This document shows, in pieces, positions 49,310-60,474 of a DNA stretch of 64,000 nt. Under the pieces are notes generated by a model. The model was not told where the DNA came from. It did not search any database and was given only the letters and a program-made list of their open reading frames with translations. Source of the stretch: Ligula intestinalis. Its lineage: Eukaryota > Platyhelminthes > Cestoda > Diphyllobothriidea > Diphyllobothriidae. The position numbers and the translations under genes are program-made. The number at the start of each line of letters is the position of its first letter. Position 1 is the first letter of the stretch. The stretch spans positions 67,043,303-67,107,302 of the forward strand of contig JAYGXS010000004.1 in assembly GCA_036362985.1 (NCBI GenBank), given 5' to 3'.

Positions 49310-50285
49310 TGTCGTTCTTCGACTTCTGCAATCTTTCTCAGCGTTAACCTTCACTTTGGAAAAAGAGGACAGACAGTGCCTCCCCTTTCTGGACGTCCTC
49401 CTTAGTAGAGGATCTGATGGATCAATTATTAGAAGGGTATTTCGTAAGAAGACCTGGACAGGTCAATACACTAACTTCTACAGTTTTGTGCCACTAAGTC
49501 AGAAACGAGGCCTCGTCCGCTGCCTCACGAACCGAGCTAGGAGAATATGTTCTCCAGAGACACTGGAGGATGAACTCACACTGCTTAAAAATACCTTACA
49601 AGATAATGGGTTTCCCGATAAGTTCATCGATAAGTTTATGGAGGAACGTCCACCAAGACCGGAGATACCGACGGCTGAGAAGAAAATCGTATTTCTTACA
49701 CTGCCTTTTCAAGGTGATCCAGCAAGCGAACTTCTACAGCTTCGTCTGAACGCTGCAATCTCGCGTACATATCCAGCAGCAAAGTTAAGATTATTGTTCT
49801 CGAGCACTCCACTTCTTCGCCTTGAAGGCAAGGATAGACTGCCGTTCCAGACCACATCAATGTGTATCTACAACTTTACATGCTCCTGTGGGGCAAGTTA
49901 CATTGGTCGAACGATTAGACGTCTATCCAAGCGCATGCGAGAGCATCACCCTGCGTGGTTAAACAGAGGCTAAACTAAGTCGATATCAAGCGCAATTCTG
50001 GCTCACTTGGTAGACAGCGGTCATCGGGTAGACGTCAACCAAGCATTTAGAGTAGTCTATAAAGTTCCGGCTAAACACTCTAAGTTCCTGCGTCAGCGGA
50101 TACTTGCGACGGCAGAAGCAGTCGCCATTCGCCCCACAAACCCAGTTTTATATGCACAGAAAGCATTTGTAGCGGCTCTAAGGCTCCCGTGGCCAAAAGC
50201 CCTTTCGACATCCGCTCTCACGCCTCTTACTACGTCGCGAAACAATGATGAGACAGCGGCATCAAGCATCCAAAGGTAACCGACA
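49310..50285 (+). pseudogene. Penelope-like element C-terminal half with GIY-YIG domain (family P), one stop
   Basis: Encodes LTFTLEKEDRQCLPFLDVLL, a TWTGQYTNFYSFVPLSQKRG block, SPETLEDELTLLKNTLQDNG, FPDKFIDKFM, then SMCIYNFTCSCGASYIGRTI (GIY-YIG with C-X-C) and RRLSKRMREH. A TAG stop at about 49971 interrupts; the frame resumes with ISSAILAHLVDSGHRVDVNQ and LRQRILATAEAVAIRPTNP, LPWP. RT palm missing. The best preserved member of this PLE group here; the nuclease core YIG and R...EH residues are intact. Confidence 0.85.
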
Positions 50286-50369
50286 CAGTCTCAAGACGTT
50301 GACACCTTGCGTCGTCACACAACCCAACAAAACCCGAGACGAGGACCACTGGATGACATTAACTAATTG

Positions 50370-50590
50370 TCTGACTCCTTCCCCTTCCCCTCTCCCCCCA
50401 CCCCCATTTCTCTGTCCCCAATTAAGACTAGAATCTGATCCCCTTGATCCTGTTACACCTCTCTTCCCCTTGTTACTACTGATTGGTTTGCCTAAAACTT
50501 TTGTTAACTCTACCCTCCCTTATATTACCGTATTGCCTGATGATGAATTAATCGAAAACGTTCGTTCGCTTAACTTGACTTCCTAAATAC
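50370..50590 (+). repeat. PLE family P terminal region with hammerhead-like motif
   Basis: Follows the PLE frame and matches 11830-12030. At 50537-50563: CTGATGA, T, GA-ATTAA-TC, GAAA, ACGTTC. Core boxes intact and stem III is the palindrome AACGTT, but stem I pairs for only two positions, so it is a weak candidate. Confidence 0.5.
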
Positions 50591-50599
50591 ACAAACCTT

Positions 50600-51220
50600 A
50601 ACAATGGATATTCCAAGTCAAGAGCAAAGGGAGTCGGTCAAAGGGGCATGGATCTGGTTTTATAGGATTCCAGGAGGCAGTTCCTGTGGGCTCCCATTGG
50701 TCTGAAAACACCAACGTCAAAGGGGGGGCGGACTTGAACAGAGACAATACTGTACTGGCAAGGGGGCGGGTTGCAAGCGTTTGAAGTCAGTGGTGGTGGG
50801 GTGGCTTGACCAGTGGTTCGCGGAGTAACCGCGGGCGCTGGTTCAAAAGGGGAAACAGACAGCTGGGTCGACACCGCCGTGTCCCGTCAGGGAGGTCGCA
50901 ATGTGAATGTGCAACGTGAAAGTGTGAACAAAGGGCCGAGACCGGGGGGAGGAAGGCATTATTCACTCATGTGCATTTGAGTGAGGGAGAGCGGCCAGCG
51001 TTCTAGGGAGCCGGGGGACAGCCTTCGGACGAGTGTAAACAATCATTTTGTAGGTCGGACGGGAGTCTCGTGGGAGAAGAGATGTGGAGAATTCCAAACT
51101 TGTTCAGCCGTAAATAACACATCCTATGCACAGACACAGAGGATGCATTTATGTCGAGGTTCCTGCTAAAATTTTCAAAAGCGAAGAAATTGAAGTTACT
51201 GTCATAAATAACTCGCAGAG
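50600..51220. other. no gene seen
   Basis: GC-rich with G runs; no coding family, no shared repeat recognised. Confidence 0.4.
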
Positions 51221-51279
51221 GTCAAATGAATCAAGGTTCAACTTCACGATTGACTATGATGATAATAGCCCTTAATTGA

Positions 51280-51893
51280 TTGGTTATTTGGGTTTACGAA
51301 AATGAGATGTCAGTAAACAGGAAGACAAGTTCGAGTAGACGGGACACTAAAATCCTGAATTTTAGCCATGTGGGTAAAGATGACCTGTCTGGTGTACACC
51401 TTTACCCGTTTCACTGAATTTGAGGCAGTTGAGGAGGAATAAAATGTCCCGAATTGCAGCAAAACGATTAAAGCTTCTCCCCACAATGCATCGAAAAGCG
51501 TTAGTAGCACAGTAAAGCTGAGCATTAGGATCGAACCATGGTGAGCTATCTTTCTTTCGAGCGCCACAATGACTGTAAACGTGAAATTTCAATTCAGCAA
51601 ACATATACTTTTAGTAAATTATCATGGAGCCCATGCGGTTACATCGATTATGAAAATATGAGAGTCGGGCAGGGTTTTGATAAATACTCGTCGTTCTGAC
51701 CGCCCACATGGTAAGGTCGGCATGGCGAGTTCGTTGGAAGAGGAGAGACAGTAAGCATGATGGACTGTGAACGATGTTTGCAGGTCGAGTTCGAATGGAA
51801 CCATAGTGAACTATCCCTCGTTCAAGGGCCAAAATGACTGCAAATGTGAAAAGTGAATTCGGCAAACATCTGCTTTTAGTAGATTATCATGGG
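51280..51893 (+). repeat. dispersed repeat Y, with internal duplication
   Basis: 51290-51790 matches 62710-63180 in the same orientation (GAATTTGAGGCAGTTGAGGA, TCGAGCGCCACAATGACTG, AGTAAATTATCATGGAGCCC, CGTCGTTCTGACCGCCCACA). Within it 51538-51632 is repeated at 51800-51893 (ACTATCCCTCGTTCAAGGGCC, ATGACTGCAAATGTGAAA, TTTTAGTAGATTATCATGGG). Contains sequence shared with family B. No intact frame. Confidence 0.65.
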
Positions 51894-52994
51894 TCCAAAT
51901 ATATTTTCGATGTTTTTGAACTAAGATACGGTTCATAGAAAAAATAGAGGAAAGTATGCAATCTTACATTCAATTGCTGGAAAGGTACTTCGTGTTCAAT
52001 CCTGTATGCTTGAAGAAGGTGCGCTCTTCTATTTTCTAAGAAAGTGCGATTTTCGAATAATTGTGAACCCAACCTGGCGTCACACGCCCATTTGGGGTTT
52101 TAAAAGTACATGCGGTGAGCATTCAACTGAGGAGAATAACACAATTCTGTGTCATGAGGAAGATTACGCATGGCGCATGGTTGCCTACATTTTAAGCAAG
52201 ATCACTAAATTTCTGGAAAATATTATTAATAAAGGGACTTTTCACAATCTTACAAAATCCCATAATCACAGACTTTTTTCAATACCACAAGATAGACTTT
52301 TCTTCCAAAAGAAAATGACAAGAAGTAATTTTCTACCAAATAGAAACAATAATTAATATTTTTGTACAGGTTTCCTTTAAAATATGTATGAATCTATAAG
52401 GGCATCGGCACTCAACGTGGGACAGTAATCTTACCCAAGTGGTCTTTTTATTAACCGTAGTTTTTGAGGACAGTCGATAAGAAGAGCATTTAAAAGTCAG
52501 CAAAATGACGTGATTAACACATCTTGGGATTATGCTGGACGAAAATAAACACTACAATACTAGGCAAGTAATTTCAACGTAATCGAAAACTAGCGACTGG
52601 CATTCTGGTAGCAACAGGATGTACTGACGAAGACAAAGCCATCGGCACGACAATTTCAAGCTGCTCAGTTGTCCTCAGCCAAGGATACCTAATGCTAGTC
52701 GCTGATGTCACCGAGGTTCAAAAACCGTGCATTACCTGCCGGCGTCGTTTAAATTTAATTTTTGAAAAATCAAGAATAACGCTCATTCATTCACCTCTCG
52801 TACTATTTTAGGGTTAATAGTCTATAGTCAATGCGAATGGTTGTATGACGGCTTCGGATAGGTATTTGGGAATTTTTGCCAAACGAAACCGAAAACACCT
52901 TATTTGTGAGCTCCAGCCTATTGTAAATATCGACATCTGTTACCCTAAATATTCTTAACCCCGCTTCAAACTCGAGTCATTTGAGGATCGACAA

Positions 52995-53130
52995 GGGAGA
53001 CTGGAATGTCCATTTCTGGCCTTTTAGCCGTCATCAGCCAGCCCTACGCAACTCTAGGTTTTTTGATTACTGAGGAGCACACTCTCGATTTGTTAGTTAG
53101 CAGACCGATGCTCTAACTAGGCAGCCACAA
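52995..53130 (-). mobile_element. SINE-HH copy, best preserved
   Basis: Minus strand: tRNA-like head GTGGCTGCCTAGTTAGAGC, ATCGGTCTGCTAACTAAC, then a degraded B-box region, TTGCGTAGG, and the intact hammerhead-like tail (52999-53043), ending TCTCC. It sits at the corresponding place in repeat X in both X copies. Confidence 0.68.
52999..53043 (-). ncRNA. hammerhead-ribozyme-like tail of SINE-HH, intact core
   Basis: Minus strand: GGCTGG, CTGATGA, C-GGCT-AAAA-GGCC-A, GAAA, TGGACAT, T, CCAGTC. Stem I 6 bp (one G-U), stem II 4 bp (one G-U), stem III formed by ATG/CAT, cleavage-site base T. CUGAUGA and GAAA are both intact. A C-A mismatch closes stem II, where a canonical ribozyme has G-C. Confidence 0.65.
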
Positions 53131-53269
53131 TCATGTTGTTCTGCCGGTTGCGATCGATCGCTCACCAATCGCCTTCCGGAGACATAGTCGTCTCACAAAT
53201 GATCCCTGCCGTCAGCCAAATAGCGGCTAGTGCTATAGGCAGACTGACAGTATTAACAAACTTATAGAG

Positions 53270-53400
53270 ATTAGAGTATCCATTTCTAGCCTATTAGCTG
53301 TCATCATCCAGCCATACGCAGGCCGAGGTATTCAAGACCATGAGGTTTGAAACTGCAACCTTTTGGCTGGAAGTGCAATGTCCACTGCGCCAACTGTTAA
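53270..53400 (-). mobile_element. SINE-HH copy
   Basis: Minus strand: head GTTGGCGCAGTGGACATTGC, ACTTCCAGCC, GCAGTTTCAAACCTC (B box), then GGCTGG, ATGATGA (C3 changed to A), C-AGCTAATAGGCT-A, GAAA, TGGATAC, T, CTAATC. Stem II and GAAA intact, stem I weakened. Confidence 0.62.
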
Positions 53401-53599
53401 TTGTCCTGTCAGCTGCCATCGAGAAAATGCACCGTAGTAGACGGAACAGTCACTGCTAATACGTTGTGTGCTCACGTGTAAATGGTATGTACTTATATAT
53501 GCTGAAGACGGGCGAGAGGATAGACATCTCACGTAACCTTGATGTTGTGGGGGGGGGGGGCTGCGGTCCGCGTAGGTGGTCTTATAGGTGTTAATGCTA

Positions 53600-53695
53600 A
53601 GATGGCTAACCCTAAAAGCTACAATCTTCGAGGCCCGGTTCCTTAGAAGATGGTAGAAGTCTTGGGAAGGCAGAGTAGATGGAAGATTTTATTGT
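53600..53695 (+). repeat. repeat R-like fragment
   Basis: CTACAATCTTCGAGGCCCGG, GAAGTCTTGGGAAGGCAGAG, TAGATGGAAGATT align with 12290-12360 and 14715-14790. Confidence 0.42.
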
Positions 53696-53699
53696 TTAA

Positions 53700-54530
53700 A
53701 GATAAAGGGGAATCCTGTCAATTTGTCTTGCAAGGCGTCCGACCGTGAGGCCGGCCTCGCCACGACCGCGACGCGCGAGGCGAATTTCCAAGTGTCCTTT
53801 GACCGCAGTCATCCTGGGCGGCCACCGAATACTCGCTTAGTCTCAGTAGACTGGTGGTGATTTGTTGCACAGCGCAGGGTTGGTGCTAGGCGAGACTGGG
53901 TGTGTTCGTAAGTGGCTCAGACCATTGAGCGAGAACGGACAGGGGGTGCCGGCAATTAGCGCCTGACCACAGGCGGCGGTAGGCGGGCAGGCCAAAGGCG
54001 CCATCCGCAGATCTTGGGTTCCAAGTGGCAGCTAGGGCCACTACGAGTGCTTCCCTCAAAGACCGAAGTTCATTGATGAAATAAATGGAACGAAGGAAGA
54101 TTAGTAAAGGATAGGGAAGGAGGTACGTACCAACGGTAGGGTTCGAACAGCTGGTGTTCGTGTGGCTGGCTTGTGGGAGGCAGGTTGAAGGGACAGTTTT
54201 GGCCTGCATGAGCTTCTGTGGCTGGCATCCGAGAGGCGGGTTAGTGCTGCCAGTGCCGCTTGGGAGGAGGAAAGTTCATCTCACGTCCGAGTGGGCAACT
54301 GGGTCTGTGGTAGAAGGAAAGTTCTCGACTACGCGTGCACCTGAACACCTTGTCAAGACGGAGTCAAGAAGACCGGAGGCGGAAATGCGCGGAAGTGGCC
54401 AGCCTGGCCGAAACCGCTTCTAAGCGTGTCACCATGCCTCCCGATGTTATCGGCGTGCAACCCAGATACTGCCTACTCTACCTCCGTCTGGCTCCCGAGT
54501 TGACCCAGCGCATCTACCACGGGAGGCGAA
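53700..54530. other. no gene seen
   Basis: GC-rich stretch with several short frames on both strands but no recognisable domain. Confidence 0.4.
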
Positions 54531-54536
54531 CACAGA

Positions 54537-55420
54537 GAATCGAATTTCGGATCACAATTGGCCGATACGGCATTTGTCCACTGTCTTAGGCTTCATAAGA
54601 CTGGCGTGCGTGAACAAGCTTCAGACTTCGACGAGTGCTTAAGCTGATAGAAAATGGGCAGCCGAACAATCAGAATCTTCTAGCAATGTTTTGATGCCTA
54701 CGAAAGCACAAGGGGCCTGTGTGGTCAGATCAATTAAGGAGATGAAGGTCATTTCAGTCATCATAACACTGCTGTGTCGGCGTTGATAAACGCAGACAAT
54801 TTATTTTGGTCCGACAGTTGGACAGGGTTAATAGGTGCACTTGGATTACAACCTATCGTCTTCATGGAGCCCGCATGGCGAGATCGGCATGTAGAGGTCC
54901 TTGTCCTAGGAGAGAGGGGGAGGAATTAGATTATGAAGGAGGTTTGGCAGATTTGGTTGATTTAGTTGACCAAATTGTGAAAAGAATTTGGGTTAGTTTG
55001 CGGGCATAAGTCAAGGGTCAGATCCATAAGGTGACAATTGCTGTCATTTGCACGGTGCGAATGACTGTCATTCGAGGGTTGGGGCGATGTGCGCTCGCCA
55101 CCTAGCGTCTTGGTCGGCCACGGAAGAGAATCGAATTTCGGATCACAGTAGGCCGATTCAGCATTCACTCGCTATTTTAGGTTTCATAGGACTGGTGTGC
55201 GTGAACAAGCTTCAAACCCCGACGAGCGATAATGCTGATAGAAAAAGGACAGCTGAACAATAACAACCTTCTGACAGTTTTTTTTGAAAATACGAAAGCG
55301 TAAAGTGCCTGCGTGGTCAAAGCACTTCAAGAAATGTACGACTGAATTTAGGGGCCCTGGGCCGAAATTCATGTCAGCCGTCATTACACTGCTGCGCTGG
55401 AGTTCATAAGCGCCAACAGT
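54537..55420 (+). repeat. two direct copies (54537-54795, 55128-55420) with a family B fragment between
   Basis: Both copies start GAATCGAATTTCGGATCACA and share GGCGTGCGTGAACAAGCTTC-type sequence, GCTGATAGAAAA, GCCTGTGTGGTCA-like and CATTACACTGCTG-like blocks; the offset is about 590 bp. The middle segment (54830-55125) carries CATGGCGAGATCGGCATGTA and the GTCGGCCACGGAAGAGA block of family B. Confidence 0.65.
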
Positions 55421-55449
55421 GAGATAACAGTACTTCACGGAGAGAAGTT

Positions 55450-56300
55450 CTTGATTAACTGCGCATAAGATTGTGGGGTGTGGTAGCAGGCAGGCAGGCC
55501 CACGTCGTGCGAGCTGGATACCGTGTCGTTGTCCCTATTCTTTAATTTTTGATGTGCATCATCCAGTTCAGGTGTTTTTTTTGTGAACCAGGCAGCGTGG
55601 TGGTATACCTTGGTGTGGATTTTAGTCGGGGCAGCTACACGCATCCTCTTCTACCTCCGGTATTCTTGACTCTGGCACGACACCATGCCCAGATGGAAGC
55701 TAAGAAGTGAGTCTGGAAAATGCCACGCAATTCTACTATCATTATAAGCTAATCCACGCGCAAGTAAAAGGAAGAAGGATTGTCGAGCGTTCGAACTCTT
55801 ACAACAGTCCAGTTTCTGGCCTACCACAGTGAGTCTGAATCGTTTAAAAGAGAGTTTTTAAACAGCTTCGTTTGGGAGCAACGATATGATTGCTGTGTTT
55901 ACTCAGAAGTTGTTGTCTCTTCATAGCCTTTTTGTAGACCGTCGTCTCAATTTCACCGGTAGGCATTTTCTTGGTGAGGACATCAAGGCATCAACTGCGC
56001 TAGTTCCTCTCCCCCTCGTGAATTGCGCGTCAGGAAAGATGCTATTGAGCAAGTTACGAAAGTCACCGTGTTGTCAACCAGCCTGCCATGAAGAACCAAT
56101 GGACATCATCGAAACTCAAACTTTCGGATGTATGAGATATTATCATCAGCGAGGGTGGGTGGAGAGTTCTTGCTATGCATCAGGGTGGTTCAGCACAGAG
56201 ACGGTGATTGCATGGCACTAAGTTCTTGGACTCGCAGAGAAGTATAGAATTTCACACGGATGAATTGGAAATTTCAGAATAGGTTGCTCGTGTAGGTTCT
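55450..56300. other. no gene seen
   Basis: A 111-codon plus frame (55886-56221) has no recognisable features. No shared repeat recognised. Confidence 0.4.
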
Positions 56301-56324
56301 CATGGCGTATTGACCAGCAAGGCT

Positions 56325-56655
56325 GCAGCACCGGCGCCGACCCCAGAAGCCGTCACGTGACATCGCTCTTCTATCTGATTATGGGACAGCCAATCACCGG
56401 TGCCGTAGACAGCTATTGGCCAAGCAGTTGATCAAGCACCCAGGGACTCACTCTCGCATGAACTCTATGCACTAACACGCTAGCAGACAGAAGCGCGTAC
56501 AGGGCCCGGGCGTGCAGCGTGTCGGGGTTTCCGACCACCTCTGAATTTCTGTTTACAATAAATTACTCCGACGGGTCCTACCCCTTCTCTTCCTACACCA
56601 GACTGGATATGATAATTGTAGTGCTCTGAGCACACTCAAGGCTTAAACACTTACA
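56325..56655 (+). repeat. repeat W copy 1 (PLE family Z 3' flank)
   Basis: Shares CATCGCTCTTCTATCTG-type sequence, GGGACAGCCAATCAC, CTATTGGCCAAGCAGTTGAT, GCAGGGCC-like sequence and an AATAAAT block with 58660-58890 and 60180-60400. In the copy at 58590 it follows a PLE frame, so it is probably that element's 3' UTR. Confidence 0.6.
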
Positions 56656-56659
56656 AGGC

Positions 56660-56800
56660 AACGAGCCCGTAGCGAAGTGGTTAGGACCTTAAACTTCTAA
56701 CCAACAAGCCACAGGTTCGAGCCTCGGATGCCGAAACAAGTGGGATTAGCTAGGACGACTAATAAGCCAGAAATGACCATTCCGGTATCTTTATATCATA
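56660..56800 (+). mobile_element. SINE-HH copy
   Basis: Head CCCGTAGCGAAGTGGTTAGG, CAGGTTCGAGCCTCGG (clear A and B boxes), then TTAGCTAGGACGAC, TAATAAGCCAGAAATGACC, ATTCCGGT. The CTGATGA box has become CTAGGACGA-like, so the ribozyme part is decayed. Confidence 0.65.
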
Positions 56801-57059
56801 TCATTACGCCTAGATCATTGGCAGGTTTAGCGAAGCCTTGTCCAGTCATCAGCCAATAAGGAAAGGGTGTAGGTACTGGCGTTAGAGCTCGGGAGGAATC
56901 GATTATCTCCGGGCCCGGGCACGTCGACAGCGGGGGCGCAGAGGTAATAGGTTGAGTAAGCGCTGGGCGCGCGGCTAGACAAGCGGTTGGGAGATGAGAA
57001 GGAAGGGAATACGTGCAGCACTACCGAATGCAGGCTGCCACACACTTACGACTTAGACA

Positions 57060-57127
57060 CCTAGAAGGCAACGATCCCGTAGCGCAGTGGTGAGGACGTT
57101 CAACTTCTAGCCAACAGGCCATGTGTC
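57060..57127 (+). mobile_element. SINE-HH head, truncated by assembly gap
   Basis: GATCCCGTAGCGCAGTGGTG, ACGTTCAACTTCTAGCC, then 10 N. Same head as 56660 and 60475. Confidence 0.55.
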
Positions 57128-57137
57128 NNNNNNNNNN
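57128..57137. other. assembly gap (10 N)
   Basis: Ten N within a SINE copy; probably a collapsed or joined repeat. Confidence 0.95.
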
Positions 57138-57639
57138 GCTCGATTTAAATTATTGCCTAACTGCGCCTCAATTGCACTGGGCTCCTTTGCCTAAGCTGCA
57201 TTTTCCCGTGGCTCACTGGAGATGTCGGTGTCAGCTTTTATACATTTTTGAAAGCTTAGGGCTTAAATGGGAGTGCTTATTGGTCTAGTGAATTAAGCTT
57301 CAATTATCATGTACGTCAGTCCTTGGAGTTGGACTATGACCAGTTTATGATGACGAGAACGCGTGAACTTTACAGCACGGAAGTGGCGTATGTTGGTTAT
57401 CTGTTTTTGCCGTCGGCTGATGAATTACCATTATGCGAAAGCCTAGATAGGATCTGGTTCCAGGGTTCCAAGCTAAAGCGCAAAGTACATTTTCGTTCCG
57501 CAAATAGGGCAGCTTTGCGAACGCCACTCTCTTAAAACCCTGTAGGTTCCCAATCCCAGCCAGATGGGGACGCTCTTTAATCGAATGCCTTCAGGTTAAC
57601 ATATCGCAATTGTTTAAGTAAATAGGTTAAGCCCTTAGT

Positions 57640-58560
57640 CCGTCTTCCCGGGCATTCAATTTACGATGGAAGAAGAACAGAACAACCAGCTGGCCTTTCT
57701 GGATGTCCTCGTTTGCCGCAAAGACGGTGGTGCTCTAAAAACTTAAGTCTGCAGGAAAGCAACCAACAGTATGCAAGTCCTGAACTACAACAGCAACCAC
57801 CCAATTGGTCACAAACACAGCTGCGTAAGGGCGCTTTACCGGCGCGTCGAGACACATTGCAGCGAAGTAGAAGACAAAGTTTCTGAATTACAACACCTTC
57901 GACGGGTACTAAGAGCGAATGGTTACCCGCGCCATTTTGTGAGCCAATGCATACGCAAACGAGAGAAAAAGCCACTTCCAACTGGCTCAAAAGTTTGGGG
58001 GGGGTCTTCCGTACGTGAAGAATGTATCGGAAGCGGTCAGCCGCCTGCTCACCCCACTTGGAGTTGGAGTTGCACACAGGCCAAAAGCAACCATCAGGCG
58101 CCGGGTCATGAGACCGAAAGACCCACTGCCACGGCAGGAAACGGCTGGAGTCGTTTACCGGATCTGGTGTAGTTGTGAACAAAGCAACTACGTCGGAGAA
58201 ACCGTGAGGTTACTCCGGACGCGAATGGCCGAGCATGCAACGGTGGTGAGAAACAAAGATGCCAACTCCCAGGTTGCAGCTCACTCAACGGGACCCGGCC
58301 ATATTTTCAAGTTTGACGAGGCCAAAATCCTCGCAAGAGGGGACAACCGCATGAGCCGCGAGCTGCTGGAGTCATGGTTCTCAGTCCATCAACAAGCGCA
58401 ACGGTTTGGCGTTCCCATACGGTGTACTGAGAAGTTTCCTGAACAAGGGAATCAATTACGTGGGAAGGGCCGGACGCAGCACACAGGGAATGCGGAGGAC
58501 GCACTGCTGAGACAGACCCCTCACAGCTGTGTAAAGCAGCCATAGAAGAGTGGAGAAACA
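57640..58560 (+). pseudogene. Penelope-like element C-terminal half with intact GIY-YIG domain (family Z)
   Basis: Encodes IQFTMEEEQNNQLAFLDVLV, a stop at about 57747, RKATNSMQVLNYNSNHPIG, HSCVRALYRRVETHC, LRANGYPRHFVSQC, then a one-base shift near 58000 (in a run of eight G), and an open frame 58015-58545: KNVSEAVSRLLTPLGVGVAH, GVVYRIWCSCEQSNYVGETV, RTRMAEH, GHIFKFDEAKILARGDNRMS, RELLESWFS. GIY-like VVY and YVG, the Arg, the His and the Glu of RELLES are all present. The domain would nick DNA for target-primed insertion. The RT is missing upstream. Confidence 0.87.
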
Positions 58561-58589
58561 CTTGTCGAGGCATTTAGCTAGTACTTGTG

Positions 58590-58900
58590 CTGCCAATGTG
58601 CGGCTGCTGTCGGAGCACGAATGGGACGATGTAACGGATCAATAAGCGCCAATCCCGCAAAGCGTTACGTGACTACGCTCTTCTATCTGCTTATTGGACA
58701 GCCAATTACAGATGTCGTAGACTGCTATTGGCCAAGCAGTTGATCAAGCATACAAGGCCTCAGTACTGCATGACGTTTATGCATTCACGCCCGTAGCACG
58801 CTAGTAAACAGACGCGTGCACAGGGCCCGGGACTGCCGCGTGTCGGGGCTACAGACCACCCCTGAGTTTCTGCATACAATAAATAACTAAAGTGCAAAGT
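58590..58900 (+). repeat. repeat W copy 2 (PLE family Z 3' flank)
   Basis: Directly follows the PLE frame. TACGTGACTACGCTCTTCTA, CTATTGGCCAAGCAGTTGAT, GTGTCGGGGCTACAGACC, CAATAAATAACT (polyadenylation-like). Confidence 0.6.
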
Positions 58901-59269
58901 TCCACGAATAGGACAGCTTTGCGAGCACCACTCTTGTGTAACCTTGTAGGTTGCCAATCCCAGTCAGCAGGCAATGGGTCTGTTAGCTCGGGCAGAGCGA
59001 ATCATAGCCGTGGACGCTCTTTTATCGTATGGCAATGGCTTAGGCAAATAACTTTAACCCTTACTGCTGCGATCTTTAGGCCTGATCCAGTGTGGGGAGA
59101 GATGAAGTGAGACACCAGACGGGAGGAATGGTGTTTTCGCTGCATAGATAGTGGAGAGTAGATAAAAAGATATTGACTGCCAATACAAACGAAAATGCGA
59201 GTCCCAGGAAGTTAGTGAGAAGAAAAAGACGACACGAGCCCACATACCATTCAACAGACCACCAACACT

Positions 59270-59460
59270 CAGGAAGGCAATTACGGTTAATTGTCGTTGT
59301 ATGTTTGCAGAAATTACTGTATCCTGTAAAGACTGCAATCTCCTGTGCATCTGTTATTGCTATCTGAATATCTCTCTCATGACGAATCCGCGACGAATAT
59401 CGAAACATCAGGCAAATAAAAGTACTGTCCCGGTGATCGATTCGTCTTCTTCTCAGAATA
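59270..59460 (+). repeat. PLE family Z terminal repeat
   Basis: Matches 9590-9735: TGTGCATCTGTTATTGCTAT, the hammerhead-like motif at 59372-59413, then AAAAGTACTGTCCCGGTGAT. The core reads CTCATGA and the site ACATC, so it is a decayed copy. Confidence 0.62.
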
Positions 59461-59849
59461 TCAACTGTCGTCTGTTCACTCCCGAGAGGGGAGGCATCCT
59501 AATTATGTAAGCGTGGTAGTCTTTGCAGTGAGGTCCTTTGTGAGTCAGCATTGAATGTAGGCTGCTGATGCTTACGCAATTCTTAGCAGCCGTGGGTATG
59601 CGTGCACTTGGCATTCAGTAATTACAGGCTAACTGGATGCGGTCCTTTAAATGTAGCTTTTTATTTTTCTCAGAAATTAATTTGAAGGTCGGAGTAGATC
59701 AGTCTGTTTAAAGGCCTACAGAAAAAAATCGAAATATGATATGGATATGTGGACCAGAGTCCATCAGTCACTTGAATATACTGCGCTACTCCGAGTTAGA
59801 AAGCAATTTCTGAAGAAATTGAAAAGCTACATTTTGAAAACTGGAGTAT

Positions 59850-60470
59850 TTAACAGAAAACACACTGTGAATGCAAAGGCCCCACTGATGAGACAGACCC
59901 CTCGCATCTGCGTCAAGCAGCATCGGACGATCAGAGAAACACATGTCTGTGCTTTAAGCTAGAATTTGTGCTACCAGTATGGTAAATAATTACATATATC
60001 AATGGCCATTGTGTGGCTGCTGGCAGAGCTAAAGATAGGACCACAAGGCACGACAGGATGGGTGAGTGTGTGTTGTAACGGATCGATAAGCTCATACATA
60101 CCATTGCGCATTTTCCATATCGAAAATAGCAAGGCTGTAGCGCCAACGCCGACGCGGACGCCAACCCCGCAAACCGTCACGTGGCTGCGTTCTTCTATCT
60201 GCATATGGGACAGCCAATCACGGGAGCCGTAGAGTGCTATTGGCCAAGCAGTTGATCAAGCACCCAGGACTCACTCTCGCATGATGCTTATGCATTCATG
60301 GCCATAGTACGCTAGCAAACAGACGCATGTGCAGGGCCTTGGCCTGCCGCGTGTTGGGTCTTTACACCACCACTGAGTTTCTGCATACAATAAATAACTC
60401 CTAATGGTCTTACTCCTTCTCTAGCTATACGGCGCTTGACGTGATATTTGTATTGCTATGAGCACACTCA
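59850..60470 (+). repeat. PLE family Z 3' part plus repeat W copy 3
   Basis: 59875-59955 matches 58495-58580 (CTGATGAGACAGACCCCTCG, AAGCAGC, GAGAAACAC), the very end of the PLE frame. 60175-60400 matches repeat W. A (GAGA)n plus G run follows further on at 60647-60674. Confidence 0.6.
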
Positions 60471-60474
60471 CGAC

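Larger units (their letters stand above)
51895..53240 (-). repeat. dispersed 1.3-kb repeat X, minus copy
   Basis: Reverse complement of 61135-62445 with substantial divergence. Shared landmarks on the minus strand: GGCGATTGGTGAGCGAT, the SINE-HH, CCAGTCTCCCTTGTCGATC, GTGACGCCAGGTTGGG, TTTTTTCTATGAACCG and CATCGAAAAT. No coding frame. The two copies are about 8 kb apart in opposite orientation. Confidence 0.7.

Noticed and set aside
50537..50563. Calling the family P motif a confident hammerhead
   Set aside because: Core boxes are right but stem I barely pairs; kept as weak.
53700..54530. GC-rich stretch as a possible gene or CpG island
   Set aside because: Frames are short and conflicting on both strands, with no recognisable domain or splice chain.
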